Source: JAGPUQ01 sp963708735
Lineage (GTDB): Bacteria; Pseudomonadota; Gammaproteobacteria; Pseudomonadales; Porticoccaceae
Length of the DNA: 64,000 nt
Assembly: GCA_963708735.1 (NCBI GenBank)
Contig: CAVPTW010000022.1
Location: 62,001 to 126,000 of the forward strand
Direction of reading: 5' to 3'
In this document: positions 24,502 through 33,713 of the stretch, in pieces
Layout of the letters: each line of letters starts with the position of its first letter
Numbering within the stretch: the stretch's first letter is position 1
Notes under the pieces: model-generated
The model's database searches: none
The model's input: the letters and a program-made list of their open reading frames with translations, nothing else
Told to the model about the DNA's origin: nothing
Translations under genes and position numbers: made by a program

Positions 24502-26373
24502 ATGTCCTCTCACCGCCAGCGTCCCGGACGCTCCAGCTTGCAGATCTATCTGCGGTTGATGACCTATGTGCGACCCTATACCCCTGTTTTTCTCCTCTCC
24601 GTGCTGGGGCTGTGGCTGTTCGGCATCATGGAGATCGCCTTTATCGATGTGTTCGGCTACCTGGTGAACGTGCTCACCCAGGTGACCGGAGAGGTCGTGG
24701 ACACCGGTGGTCTCGGGGTGAAGGCGGTGGATTCCGGGGTAACTGCCCAGATCGCAGCCTCTCTGGTGCAGGGCGGTGATGTGCTGGCTCAGGCGCGCAT
24801 CGTGTTGCCGGTGATGCTGGTGGCGATCGCGGTGATCCGCGGCATCGGGTTTCTGGTCGGCAACTACGGCATGAGTTATGTGGCCCAGTCCGTTGTCCAC
24901 ACCCTGCGCACCCAGGTATTCGATAAATATACCCGCATGCCGACCGCTTATTTCGACGGCAACATGTCCGGCCATATCGTGGCCCAGCTCACTTATCATG
25001 TGTTCCAGGTCATGGGCGCCACCACCAGTGCCCTCAAGGTGATCATCCGCGAAGGCTTTCTGACGGTGGTGCTGCTCGTCTATCTGATTCATCTGAACTG
25101 GCGCCTGGCGCTGGTGTTTCTCACCCTGATGCCAGTGGTGGCGCTCATCATCAGCGTGGTCAGCGCACGTTTTCGCCGTCTTGGCGAGAAGATCCAGGCC
25201 GCCATGGGCAACGTGGCTCAGGTCGCCAACGAGGCGGTCAACGGGCAGCGTGAGATGCACCTCTACGGCGGCAAGGACTACGAGCGCGCGCGCCTGGCGC
25301 GGGCGAGCGAAGTCAATCGTCGCCAGAGTCTCAAGCTGGAGTTGACCGAAGGGCTGTCGACGCCGGTGGTGCAACTTCTGCTCGCCTGCATCATGGGCAT
25401 GCTGATGTGGTTGGTGCTGACGCCCACCATGCTGGCCGACATGACCGTGGGCGGCTTCACGAAGTTTCTGTTCACGGCGGGCATGCTCGCCAAACCGGTG
25501 CGCCAGCTCACCCAGGTCAACAGCGTCGTCCAGCGTGGCGTGGCCGCCGCCGATACCCTGTTCCAGACTCTGGATGAGGTCGAAGAGCCCGATGTCGGCA
25601 CCCATGAGACGGAGCGCGTCGGTGGCGCCCTGGTGTTCGATCGGGTCACCTTCGCTTATCGGGAGGGGGCGGTGCCGGTCCTGCACGAGATTTCTCTCCG
25701 GGTGGCGCCTGGAGAAACCATCGCCCTGGTGGGCTCCTCCGGCAGCGGCAAAACCACCCTGGTGAGCCTGATTCCCCGTTTCTACAACTATCAGCATGGC
25801 CGTATCCTGCTCGATGGCCGGGAGATCAGCGACTACCGGCTCGCCAATCTGCGTCGGCAGATCGCTTTTGTCAGTCAGCATGTGGTGCTGTTCAACGATA
25901 CCGTTTACAACAACATCGCCTATGGGGAACTGGCCAGCCGCACGCCGGAGCAGGTGCGCGAAGCCGCGCGCCAGGCGCGTGCGCTGGAGTTCATCGAGGC
26001 GCTGCCGCAGGGTTTTCAGACGCCCATCGGCGACGACGGCGTGCTGCTGTCCGGCGGTCAGCGCCAGCGCCTTGCCATCGCCCGGGCGCTGCTCAAGGAC
26101 GCCCCCCTATTGATTCTGGACGAGGCCACTTCGGCGCTGGACTCGGAATCGGAGCGCCACATTCAGGCGGCGCTGGATGTCGCCATGCGCGGCCGCACCA
26201 CCTTCGTCATCGCGCACCGGTTGAGTACGGTGGAAAAGGCCGACCGCATCCTGGTGCTGGAAGCCGGGCGGATTCTGGAGGAGGGCAGCCACGCGCAATT
26301 GCTCGCCGCCGGCGGTCGCTATGCGACGCTGTATTACCAGCAGTTTGAACCGCAGGTGCGGGCGGCGTCGTGA
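24502..26373 (+). CDS. msbA: lipid A export permease/ATP-binding protein MsbA
   Basis: A 623-residue half-transporter flipping lipid A-core across the inner membrane. The six-helix ABC domain (about 25-340) is followed by the nucleotide-binding domain with Walker A GSSGSGKTT, the signature LSGGQRQR, Walker B LLILDEATSALD and the switch His in AHRLS. The loop between helices one and two is enlarged (about residues 60-95, Gly/Val-rich) compared with E. coli MsbA. lpxK overlaps its stop codon, the usual msbA-lpxK coupling. Confidence 0.96.
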   Translation: MSSHRQRPGRSSLQIYLRLMTYVRPYTPVFLLSVLGLWLFGIMEIAFIDVFGYLVNVLTQVTGEVVDTGGLGVKAVDSGVTAQIAASLVQGGDVLAQARIVLPVMLVAIAVIRGIGFLVGNYGMSYVAQSVVHTLRTQVFDKYTRMPTAYFDGNMSGHIVAQLTYHVFQVMGATTSALKVIIREGFLTVVLLVYLIHLNWRLALVFLTLMPVVALIISVVSARFRRLGEKIQAAMGNVAQVANEAVNGQREMHLYGGKDYERARLARASEVNRRQSLKLELTEGLSTPVVQLLLACIMGMLMWLVLTPTMLADMTVGGFTKFLFTAGMLAKPVRQLTQVNSVVQRGVAAADTLFQTLDEVEEPDVGTHETERVGGALVFDRVTFAYREGAVPVLHEISLRVAPGETIALVGSSGSGKTTLVSLIPRFYNYQHGRILLDGREISDYRLANLRRQIAFVSQHVVLFNDTVYNNIAYGELASRTPEQVREAARQARALEFIEALPQGFQTPIGDDGVLLSGGQRQRLAIARALLKDAPLLILDEATSALDSESERHIQAALDVAMRGRTTFVIAHRLSTVEKADRILVLEAGRILEEGSHAQLLAAGGRYATLYYQQFEPQVRAAS

Positions 26374-27398
26374 CCCCTCTGGAGCGCGCCTGGTACCGGC
26401 CGGGCGGCTGGGTGCTGGCGCTGGTGCCGATAGGTTGGTTGTTTACCCGGGTTGCGCGCTGGCGGCGGCGCCTGTTGCAGCGGCGTTACCAGGGGACGCG
26501 CTTCGCGGTACCGGTGGTGGTGATCGGGAATATCAGTGTCGGCGGTACCGGCAAGACGCCGCTCTTGATCGCGCTCGCGGAACGGTTGCACGCGCGCGGC
26601 CGTCGCCCCGGCATCGTCAGCCGCGGTTACGGCGGTGCGGCTGGTCGGGCTCCGCTGCTGGTCACCCCGGCCCATGGCGCCGACGAAGTGGGTGACGAGC
26701 CCTGCCTACTGGCGCGCGCCACCGGCTGTCCGGTGGTGGTGTGCCCGGATCGCCGCGCGGCGGTGTTCTGGCTGCTGGCCCATTGCGACTGCGACCTGGT
26801 GCTCTCCGACGACGGTCTCCAGCATTACCGCCTGCATCGCGACGTCGAGATCGCCGTGGTGGATGGCACCCGTGGTCTCGGCAATGGCCGCTGCCTGCCG
26901 GCGGGTCCGTTGCGGGAGCCGCCATCGCGGCTCCACGAAGTGGATGCGGTGGTGGTGAACGGTGGTGACTACCGGCCGCAGCGGGCCTGTTACCCGATGC
27001 AGCTGCGTCCGCTGGGCTTCCGTCATCTCGTCTCCGGGCGTCGGTTGAGCGTGGACGCTTTTCTCGGCGAACAGCGGAAAGATGCGGGCGGGGTTCCCCG
27101 GGTGCATGGGGTAGCGGGAATCGGCAATCCCGAGCGGCTGCGCGCCACGCTGGAAGCGCTGGGATTCGCGGTGGACCTCCACCCCCGGCCGGACCATCAT
27201 GTTTTTCGCGCGGCGGATCTGTGCTTTCCCGACGCGCTGCCGGTGGTGATTACCGCCAAGGACGCGGTGAAGTGCGAGGCCATTGCCAATCCCCAGACCT
27301 GGGTGCTGGATGTGGTCGCGGAACTCACCGATCCCGGCTGGGACCAACTGCTCGATTTGATTGATAATTCAATTTATATAACCGATTTAATACGATGA
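26370..27398 (+). CDS. lpxK: tetraacyldisaccharide 4'-kinase
   Basis: Phosphorylates the 4' position of the tetraacyldisaccharide to make lipid IVA. At 342 residues it has an N-terminal membrane-associated helix, the P-loop GNISVGGTGKTPLL (near residue 55) and the conserved LSDDGLQHYRL. It starts at GTG 26370, overlapping msbA. The last 15 codons are strikingly AT-rich, unlike the rest of the gene, and run into kdsB 7 bases later. Confidence 0.96.
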   Translation: MTPLERAWYRPGGWVLALVPIGWLFTRVARWRRRLLQRRYQGTRFAVPVVVIGNISVGGTGKTPLLIALAERLHARGRRPGIVSRGYGGAAGRAPLLVTPAHGADEVGDEPCLLARATGCPVVVCPDRRAAVFWLLAHCDCDLVLSDDGLQHYRLHRDVEIAVVDGTRGLGNGRCLPAGPLREPPSRLHEVDAVVVNGGDYRPQRACYPMQLRPLGFRHLVSGRRLSVDAFLGEQRKDAGGVPRVHGVAGIGNPERLRATLEALGFAVDLHPRPDHHVFRAADLCFPDALPVVITAKDAVKCEAIANPQTWVLDVVAELTDPGWDQLLDLIDNSIYITDLIR

Positions 27399-27405
27399 AA
27401 ATATT

Positions 27406-28164
27406 ATGTTTTATTGTGTAATCCCCGCTCGCATCGGCTCCTCCCGACTGCCCGGAAAACCCCTGCTCGATATCGCCGGCAAGCCCATGGTGGAGTGGGT
27501 GCGACAGGCCGCGCTGGCGAGTGCCGCGGCCCGCGTGGTCGTGGCGACAGACCACGAAGGCATTCATGATCGGGTGGTCGCCGGCGGCGGTGTCGCTGTG
27601 ATGACGGCGGTCGATCACGCCTCGGGCACCGACCGCCTGGCCGAGGTAGCGCGGCTGTGCGGCTGGCGTGACGATGACATCGTGGTCAATGTGCAGGGCG
27701 ACGAACCGCTGATTCCACCCTTGGTAATCAATCAGGTAGCGGTCAATCTGCAAGGGAATCCTGACTGTGGCGTCGCGACCCTGTGCGAGTCCATCGTGGA
27801 CCAACATGTGTTGACCGACCCCAATGCGGTCAAAGTGGTGTGCGCGGCTGACCGTGCGCTCTACTTCAGTCGCGCCCCCATTCCCTGGGCGCGGGACCAA
27901 GTGTCGCGCGGCGAGGGAGGCATCGACCCGCGCTGTCCGCCGTTGCGCCACATCGGCCTTTACGCCTACCGGGTAGCGGTATTGCACGCCTTCACCCGCT
28001 GGCCGCTGGCGCCGCTGGAGGTCGTGGAAGCCCTGGAACAACTGCGTTTTCTGGCTCAGGGTGTCGCCATCCATGTGGCACCGGCGCTGGTGCCGGTCCC
28101 GGGTGGTGTGGATACTCCGGCCGACCTCGAACGGGTACGCGCGTTGCTCGGGCGGGAAGCATGA
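27406..28164 (+). CDS. kdsB: 3-deoxy-manno-octulosonate cytidylyltransferase
   Basis: Activates KDO as CMP-KDO for the lipopolysaccharide inner core. The 252-residue length is normal. The nucleotide-binding N-terminus VIPARIGSSRLPGKPLLDIA and the downstream VNVQGDEPLIPP and YFSRAPIPWAR motifs are diagnostic. It follows lpxK by 7 bases, across a short AT-rich stretch that could hold an internal promoter, and overlaps the phosphatase gene by four bases. Confidence 0.97.
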   Translation: MFYCVIPARIGSSRLPGKPLLDIAGKPMVEWVRQAALASAAARVVVATDHEGIHDRVVAGGGVAVMTAVDHASGTDRLAEVARLCGWRDDDIVVNVQGDEPLIPPLVINQVAVNLQGNPDCGVATLCESIVDQHVLTDPNAVKVVCAADRALYFSRAPIPWARDQVSRGEGGIDPRCPPLRHIGLYAYRVAVLHAFTRWPLAPLEVVEALEQLRFLAQGVAIHVAPALVPVPGGVDTPADLERVRALLGREA

Positions 28165-28655
28165 CCGGACCACAATCCGTCGGAGTGCTTTTTGTGTGCC
28201 TCGGCAATATCTGCCGCTCGCCCACCGCGCACGGCATTTTCGCGCAGCGGGTGGAACGCGCGGGGCTCGCCGGCGCGATCCGGGTGGATTCCGCCGGCAC
28301 CGGCGACTGGCACCTCGGCCTGCCACCGGATCCTCGCACCCAGCGGGCCGCGCTGGCGCGTGGCTATGATCTGGAACACCTGCGCGCGCGCCAGGTGGTG
28401 CCGGCCGACTTCCGGAATTTCAGCTACATCCTGGCCATGGATAACGCCAACCTGCGCAATCTGGAGCGCCTGCGTCCGAACTGGTATCGCGGCGAACTCG
28501 ATCTGTTTCTGCGCGCTGGTGGCTGTCACAGCAGTCTCGAAGTGCCAGATCCTTACGACGGCGAAGCCCGTGATTTCGAGCGGGTGCTGGATCTGGCCGA
28601 AGTCGCGGCCGACGGTCTGCTGGCGGCAATTCGCACCCGGCATGGGCTGGCATAG
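28161..28655 (+). CDS. low-molecular-weight protein-tyrosine phosphatase
   Basis: A 164-residue enzyme with the catalytic P-loop CLGNICRS (nucleophile Cys13, Arg19) after the strand VLFV. The general-acid Asp lies in VPDPYDGEARDFERVLDL near the C-terminus. LMW phosphatases near envelope genes often act on tyrosine kinases of polysaccharide export; here no such kinase is nearby, so the substrate is open. The gene sits between kdsB (ATGA overlap) and murB, an order shared with Pseudomonas. Confidence 0.93.
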   Translation: MTGPQSVGVLFVCLGNICRSPTAHGIFAQRVERAGLAGAIRVDSAGTGDWHLGLPPDPRTQRAALARGYDLEHLRARQVVPADFRNFSYILAMDNANLRNLERLRPNWYRGELDLFLRAGGCHSSLEVPDPYDGEARDFERVLDLAEVAADGLLAAIRTRHGLA

Positions 28656-28657
28656 CC

Positions 28658-29713
28658 ATGCACATTCAGCGCGATGTCGAACTGCGACCCCATAACAGTC
28701 TGGCACTGGCCGCCCGGGCCGCGTATTTCGCCCGCGTCGAGAATGTCGTCGAGGCGCGCGCCGCCCTGGACTTCGCCCGCGACCAACGCCTGCGGGTGAC
28801 GGTGCTGGGTGGCGGCAGCAACGTGGTACTCGCCGGCGACTTGCCGGGACTCACGGTACAGGTCGGTATTCGAGGCCGTAGGCTGGTCGCCGAGCACGGG
28901 GGCGCGATTCACCTACAGGTCGGCGCCGGGGAGGATTGGCACCAGACGGTCGAGTACTGCCTCGCGCGCGGCTGGTATGGACTGGAAAATCTGGCGCTGA
29001 TCCCGGGCACCGTGGGCGCCGCTCCCATTCAGAACATCGGCGCCTATGGCGTGGAGCTTGAAAGCCGGTTCGTCGCGCTGGAAGCCATCGCCATTGCAAC
29101 GGGCGAAACGCGACGTTTCTCCCGCGCCGACTGCGGTTTCGGTTATCGCGACAGCCTGTTCAAGGGTGCCGGGCGCGATGCCTGGTTGATTACCGCGGTG
29201 ACCCTTGCCTTGAGTTCCCGGCCCGCGCCCGTGCTGACCTATCCCGCCCTGCGTGAAGTGCTCGGCTCGGTACCAGCCGCAGAGATCACCCCGGAGCGCA
29301 TCGCCGTGGCGGTCGTGGCCCTGCGCCGCGCGCGGCTGCCCGACCCGGCGCGAGTGCCCAATGCCGGCAGTTTTTTCAAGAATCCGGTGGTGGATGCGGA
29401 GCAGGCGCGCCGGTTGGTGGCCCGCTTTCCGGACCTGGTGACCTTCCCGGCCGCGGACGGCGGCGTCAAACTGGCGGCAGCCTGGCTCATCGAGCGCGCC
29501 GGCTGGAAGGGCGTCGAGCGCGCCGGGGTCGGTGTGCATGACCAGCAGGCCCTGGTGCTGGTGAATCGTGGTGGCGGCGCGGCCGCTCTGCTGGCGTTGG
29601 CGCGGGATATCCGCGCCGACGTGGTGGATCGTTTCGGCGTCGAGCTGGAACCCGAGCCCCGGGTGCTGGGCGTGGACTGGCTGGGCCATGACGACCGCGC
29701 CGCTGCCGTTTGA
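28658..29713 (+). CDS. murB: UDP-N-acetylenolpyruvoylglucosamine reductase
   Basis: FAD- and NADPH-dependent enzyme completing UDP-MurNAc synthesis for peptidoglycan. The FAD-binding signature VLGGGSNVVLAGDLPGLTVQ, the segment ENLALIPGTVGAAPIQNIGA, and the catalytic Ser within NAGSFFKNPVV are visible. The 351-residue length and the YRDS loop fit the E. coli-like type I MurB. Its last 26 bases overlap the start of alkB in another frame. Confidence 0.97.
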   Translation: MHIQRDVELRPHNSLALAARAAYFARVENVVEARAALDFARDQRLRVTVLGGGSNVVLAGDLPGLTVQVGIRGRRLVAEHGGAIHLQVGAGEDWHQTVEYCLARGWYGLENLALIPGTVGAAPIQNIGAYGVELESRFVALEAIAIATGETRRFSRADCGFGYRDSLFKGAGRDAWLITAVTLALSSRPAPVLTYPALREVLGSVPAAEITPERIAVAVVALRRARLPDPARVPNAGSFFKNPVVDAEQARRLVARFPDLVTFPAADGGVKLAAAWLIERAGWKGVERAGVGVHDQQALVLVNRGGGAAALLALARDIRADVVDRFGVELEPEPRVLGVDWLGHDDRAAAV

Positions 29714-30350
29714 CGCCGTCCAGCAGCTGCCGCTGCCGGATGCGGAGCTGACCCATTGGCCGCGGTTTCTGTCCGCGTCCGCAGCCAGGGAACTATTTCA
29801 GGAGTTGGAGCGCTCGGCGCCCTGGGAACAGACCCAGATCCGCATCGCCGGGCGGCACCTGCCGATCCCGCGCCTCAATGTCTGGTATGGCGATCCCGGC
29901 GCCAATTACGGCTACTCGGGCGCTCGCCTCACGAGCCATCCCTGGACGCCGGCGCTCGCCGCGCTGCGCGGCCGGGTCGAGGCGATCACCGGTCACCGCT
30001 TCAACAGCGCGCTGCTCAACTGCTACCGCTCGGGGCAGGACAGCGTCGACTGGCACAGCGACGACGAAGCCGTGCTGGGGCCGGAGCCGGTGATCGCCAC
30101 CCTCAGTCTCGGGGTCGCGCGCCGTTTCGAGCTGCGTCACCGCAGTCAGCCCGGACTGCGCCGACAACTCGTCCTCGCGGACGGTTCGCTGCTGCTGATG
30201 GCGGGCCCCATGCAGCGCCACTGGCGGCATCGCGTGCCCAAGGAACCCGGAGTCGAGGGCCCGCGCATCAGCATTACCTTGCGTCTGGCGCAGAGTGTCC
30301 GTGAGTGGGTCGCGCTGCGGAGCATGGCTGGCGACCCCGGGGAATGCTAG
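29688..30350 (+). CDS. alkB: alpha-ketoglutarate-dependent dioxygenase, AlkB family
   Basis: A 220-residue Fe(II)/2-oxoglutarate dioxygenase repairing N-alkylated bases. The iron ligands appear as His123-x-Asp125 (DWHSDDE) and His181 (QRHWRHRVPK), and the 2-oxoglutarate-binding arginines as Arg193 and Arg199 in GPRISITLR. The HWRHxVP form is closer to ALKBH2/3-like bacterial proteins than to E. coli AlkB. The ATG at 29688 lies inside the 3' end of murB. The gene precedes the uvrY/gacA-uvrC group. Confidence 0.92.
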   Translation: MTTAPLPFDAVQQLPLPDAELTHWPRFLSASAARELFQELERSAPWEQTQIRIAGRHLPIPRLNVWYGDPGANYGYSGARLTSHPWTPALAALRGRVEAITGHRFNSALLNCYRSGQDSVDWHSDDEAVLGPEPVIATLSLGVARRFELRHRSQPGLRRQLVLADGSLLLMAGPMQRHWRHRVPKEPGVEGPRISITLRLAQSVREWVALRSMAGDPGEC

Positions 30351-30360
30351 GCTACCGCCG

Positions 30361-31041
30361 ATGAACGCCCATGCCAGACTTGGCCACACACCGATCAAGA
30401 TCCTCGTCATCGATGATCACGATGTGGTGCGCATGGGGATTTGCAGCCTGATCGAGTCCACGCCGGGGGTGGAGGTGATCGGTCAGGGCTCGAGTGGCGA
30501 GCAGGCGCTTGCGCTGACTCGCGAGCTGAATCCCGACATCGTGTTCATGGACATCCGCATGCCGGGTATCGGTGGGCTGGAAGCCACGCGGCGGTTGATG
30601 CTGGCCAATCCCGGACTCAAGGTGATTGTCGTCAGTGTCTTTGCCGATGACACCTATCCCTCCCAGTTGCTCAAGGCGGGGGCGGCCGGCTATATCACCA
30701 AGCAGGCCGATCGCGAGGAAATCCAGCGCGCGCTGCAAACCGTGATCGAAGATGGTATCTACGTCAGCCCGGCAATCGCCCAGCTCATGGTGGTCAAGGG
30801 ACTCAAGCCGGATCAGCAGAGTTCGCCGCTGGCGACGCTGTCCCGCCGCGAGTTGCAGATCGCCCAGATGATCGGTAGCGGGTATCGCGCCAATGAAGTT
30901 GCCGCCGTGCTCAACATCAGCCCGAAAACCATCAACACCTACAAATACCGGATCTACGAAAAGCTGGGTGTCGGTAACGATGTCGAGCTCGCGCTGGCGT
31001 CGGTGAAGTACGGCCTGATCGACCCCAACGACGTGATTTGA
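30361..31041 (+). CDS. uvrY: response regulator, UvrY/GacA type
   Basis: A 226-residue NarL/FixJ-family regulator. The receiver domain has the acidic pair DD at 18-19, phospho-acceptor Asp64 (FMDIRMPG) and Lys in YITKQADREE. The C-terminal LuxR helix-turn-helix is LSRRELQIAQMIGSGYRANE, then VAAVLNISPKTINTYKYRIY. Immediate linkage to uvrC identifies it as UvrY/GacA, partner of BarA/GacS, which controls small RNAs that titrate CsrA. csrA itself lies 10 kb downstream. The start at 30361 is chosen because upstream codons overlap alkB. Confidence 0.93.
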   Translation: MNAHARLGHTPIKILVIDDHDVVRMGICSLIESTPGVEVIGQGSSGEQALALTRELNPDIVFMDIRMPGIGGLEATRRLMLANPGLKVIVVSVFADDTYPSQLLKAGAAGYITKQADREEIQRALQTVIEDGIYVSPAIAQLMVVKGLKPDQQSSPLATLSRRELQIAQMIGSGYRANEVAAVLNISPKTINTYKYRIYEKLGVGNDVELALASVKYGLIDPNDVI

Positions 31042-31128
31042 ACCCGGTGCGGCAGCGGTTCCGGGCCGATCGGTGCCGTACAGCCCTCAGCAGCCTGTCA
31101 GCTGATCGTTTTCGTGTCTGAAACCAAC

Positions 31129-32952
31129 ATGACGTTCGACGCCAAACGCTTCCTGCAAAGCCTCACCGACCGCCCGGGCGTCTACCAGATGCTCGGTGGC
31201 GAGGGTGCGGTGCTCTATGTCGGCAAGGCCAAAAATCTGCGCAAGCGGGTGGCGAGCTATTTTCGCGCCAGCGGTCTCGCGCCCAAGACGGCGGCACTGG
31301 TGCAGAAAATCGCCAGCGTCGAGGTGACGGTTACCCAGTCAGAGCTTGAAGCGCTGATTCTCGAACAGAATCTGATCAAGCAATACCAGCCGCCGTTCAA
31401 TATCCTGTTTCGCGACGACAAATCCTATCCCTATCTGTTTCTGTCGGATCGCGACACCTTTCCGCGCCTCGCCATGCACCGCGGTGTCAAGCGCGCGCAG
31501 GGCAGTTATTTTGGTCCCTATCCCAATGCGCTTGCGGTGCGCGAGACACTGACGTTTCTGAAAAAGACTTTCCGTGTCCGCCAGTGCGAGGACAGTGTCT
31601 TCAAGCATCGTTCGCGCCCCTGTCTGCAATATCAGATCGGTCGTTGCACGGCGCCCTGCGTCGCCTATATCACGGCGGACGATTACGCACGCGATGTGCA
31701 TCACACCCGACTTTTTCTCGAAGGCAAAAGTCACGAATTGATGCGGGAGCTGGAACGCGCTATGGAACGGGCGGCCGAGCGTCTGGAGTTCGAGCAGGCC
31801 GCGGCGCTGCGCGACCAGATCGCGGCGCTGCGGCGGATCCAGGCCGAGCAGGTGATAGAAGCGGGCAGTGGCGATATCGATGTGATCGGCGTCGCCAGCG
31901 GTGGCGAGCGCGCCTGCGTCCATGTGCTTTACATACGCCGCGGCCGCATGCTGGGCAGCCGCAGTTTCTATCCGGCTGTGCCGCCGGAGAGCGCGCCGGG
32001 CGAGGTGCTGGCCGAATTCATTTCCCATCACTATCTGGAGAGCGGTGTTGCCGTGGACATCCCCCGGGAACTGCTGATCGCCGTCGCCATCGAGGAGCGG
32101 GACCTGCTGGAAGCGGCACTGGCCGAGGCGGCGGGGCGCAGCGTGGCGATCAAGGCCAGTATTCGCGGCACGCGCGTCCGCTGGGTCGAAACCGCCCAGC
32201 GTACCGCCGAGCAGAATCTGGCCGGTCATCTTGCCGCGTCCCGCAATACCCGGCAACGGATGGAAGCGCTCGCCGCCGTGCTGGAACTGCCCGAGCCGCC
32301 GCAGCGGCTCGAATGCTTCGATATCAGCCATTCCAGCGGCGAGGCGACCGTGGCCTCCTGTGTGGTGTTCAACGGCGAGGGGCCGCTCAAGTCGCAATAT
32401 CGGCGCTTCAATATCGATGGCGTCGCGCCGGGCGACGATTACGCCGCCATGGAGCAGGCGTTGGTGCGGCGCTACAAGCGTTTGCAGCAGGGCGAGGGCG
32501 CGCTGCCCGATGTGTTGTTCGTGGACGGTGGCCGCGGTCAGTTGGCGGTGGCGGAACGGGTGCTCGCCGAGCTGGGTGTGGTGGGTGTGCTCGCCGTGGG
32601 TGTCGCCAAGGGGACGGCGCGCAAGCCGGGCCTGGAAACGCTGCTCATCAGCGTCGGCGGCGCTGTGCGTGAAGTCGTGGCTGATCCCCGCAGTCTGTTG
32701 CTGATCCAGCAGATTCGCGACGAAGCCCACCGGTTTGCGATCACGGGACATCGCGGTCGCCGCGAGCGCCGCCGCCGCGCCTCGACGCTGGAGGGAATCC
32801 CCGGTGTCGGACCCAAGCGGCGGCGGGAATTGCTCCGCCATTTCGGCGGGCTCGGCTCGGTGGAGCAGGCCAGCGTCGCGGATCTTGTGAAGGTACCCGG
32901 AATCGACCGCAAGGTCGCCGAGACTATTTACAGTGCCCTCCACAGCGGCTAG
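31129..32952 (+). CDS. uvrC: excinuclease ABC subunit C
   Basis: Makes the dual incisions of nucleotide excision repair with UvrB. The N-terminal GIY-YIG domain reads RPGVYQMLGGEGAVLYVGKA; the UVR domain lies at about 200-235 (RLEFEQAAALRDQIAALRR). The C-terminal RNase H-like nuclease includes FDISHSSGEATVASCVVF and VDGGRGQL, and the tail has two helix-hairpin-helix motifs. The start is taken at ATG 31129 because homologues begin M-x-FDAKxFL; GTG 31114 is an in-frame alternative. Confidence 0.97.
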   Translation: MTFDAKRFLQSLTDRPGVYQMLGGEGAVLYVGKAKNLRKRVASYFRASGLAPKTAALVQKIASVEVTVTQSELEALILEQNLIKQYQPPFNILFRDDKSYPYLFLSDRDTFPRLAMHRGVKRAQGSYFGPYPNALAVRETLTFLKKTFRVRQCEDSVFKHRSRPCLQYQIGRCTAPCVAYITADDYARDVHHTRLFLEGKSHELMRELERAMERAAERLEFEQAAALRDQIAALRRIQAEQVIEAGSGDIDVIGVASGGERACVHVLYIRRGRMLGSRSFYPAVPPESAPGEVLAEFISHHYLESGVAVDIPRELLIAVAIEERDLLEAALAEAAGRSVAIKASIRGTRVRWVETAQRTAEQNLAGHLAASRNTRQRMEALAAVLELPEPPQRLECFDISHSSGEATVASCVVFNGEGPLKSQYRRFNIDGVAPGDDYAAMEQALVRRYKRLQQGEGALPDVLFVDGGRGQLAVAERVLAELGVVGVLAVGVAKGTARKPGLETLLISVGGAVREVVADPRSLLLIQQIRDEAHRFAITGHRGRRERRRRASTLEGIPGVGPKRRRELLRHFGGLGSVEQASVADLVKVPGIDRKVAETIYSALHSG

Positions 32953-32980
32953 CGTGGCCGTGCCGTTACCGGGAGTTGTC

Positions 32981-33580
32981 ATGATCAATCTGCCCACCTC
33001 ACTGACCCTGCTGCGGGTGGGGCTGATTCCGCTGCTGGTGGTGGTGTTTTACCTGCCCTGGAATTGGCACTATCTGGCGGCGGCCGGGATTTTTGCCCTG
33101 GCCGGTTTCACCGACTGGGCGGACGGGTATCTGGCGCGCCGCCTGGGTCAGGAGACCCGCTTTGGCGCTTTCCTGGATCCCGTGGCGGACAAGCTGATCG
33201 TGGTGGTCGCGCTGGTGGTGCTGCTACAGCGCCAGGCGACGCCGGAGTTTGCCCTGCCCACCATGATCATCATCGGACGCGAGCTGGTGATTTCGGCGCT
33301 GCGGGAATGGATGGCGGAGCTGGGTCAGCGCGCCAGGGTGGCCGTGTCTGGCATCGGCAAGGTCAAAACCACATTGCAGATGGTGGCAATCACGGCCCTG
33401 CTGGTATTCGATCGGGACGGGTCGTTTCCTGTCTTCAATAAGGTTGCGCTCGGGCTGCTTTATGGCGCCGCGCTGCTGACCCTGTGGTCCATGGCCATCT
33501 ATTTGCGCGCCGCCTGGCCGGAGATGTTGCGGCCGCAGCCCGTTCCCCAGGCGGAACCCCCAACGGATCTCCGGCGCTGA
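32981..33580 (+). CDS. pgsA: CDP-diacylglycerol--glycerol-3-phosphate 3-phosphatidyltransferase
   Basis: A 199-residue inner-membrane enzyme making phosphatidylglycerophosphate. The CDP-alcohol phosphotransferase motif is complete: TDWADGYLARRLGQ, then TRFGAFLDPVADK. Four to five membrane helices follow. It starts with MINLPTSLTLLRVGLIPLL, the usual N-terminus, 28 bases after uvrC; uvrC-pgsA linkage is standard in Gammaproteobacteria. Confidence 0.97.
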   Translation: MINLPTSLTLLRVGLIPLLVVVFYLPWNWHYLAAAGIFALAGFTDWADGYLARRLGQETRFGAFLDPVADKLIVVVALVVLLQRQATPEFALPTMIIIGRELVISALREWMAELGQRARVAVSGIGKVKTTLQMVAITALLVFDRDGSFPVFNKVALGLLYGAALLTLWSMAIYLRAAWPEMLRPQPVPQAEPPTDLRR

Positions 33581-33634
33581 CCGGCATGGCGGCAGGGACA
33601 CACGTCGCTGGCGAAAAGCCGATTTTTTCGACAA

Positions 33635-33650
33635 CTGTATACTTGTACAG
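33635..33650 (+). promoter_or_regulatory. LexA (SOS) box of recA
   Basis: CTGTATACTTGTACAG matches the E. coli-type LexA consensus CTG-N10-CAG with a near-palindromic TATACTTGTA core. It lies 64 bases before the recA start, so recA is expected to be SOS-induced and the organism to have a gammaproteobacterial-type LexA. Confidence 0.93.
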
Positions 33651-33713
33651 TTATCAGGTTTCGCATAAGCTGGCTTCAAGCCAGTGGTGGCAATGACAGA
33701 CAGAGGTAGCGCG

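Noticed and set aside
24307..25881. 524-codon minus-strand frame opposite exbD and msbA
   Set aside because: His/Gln-rich shadow sequence over certain genes.
31339..32997. 552-codon minus-strand open frame opposite uvrC
   Set aside because: uvrC is certain on the plus strand; the antisense frame is open only because of GC-rich third positions and has no recognisable domain.
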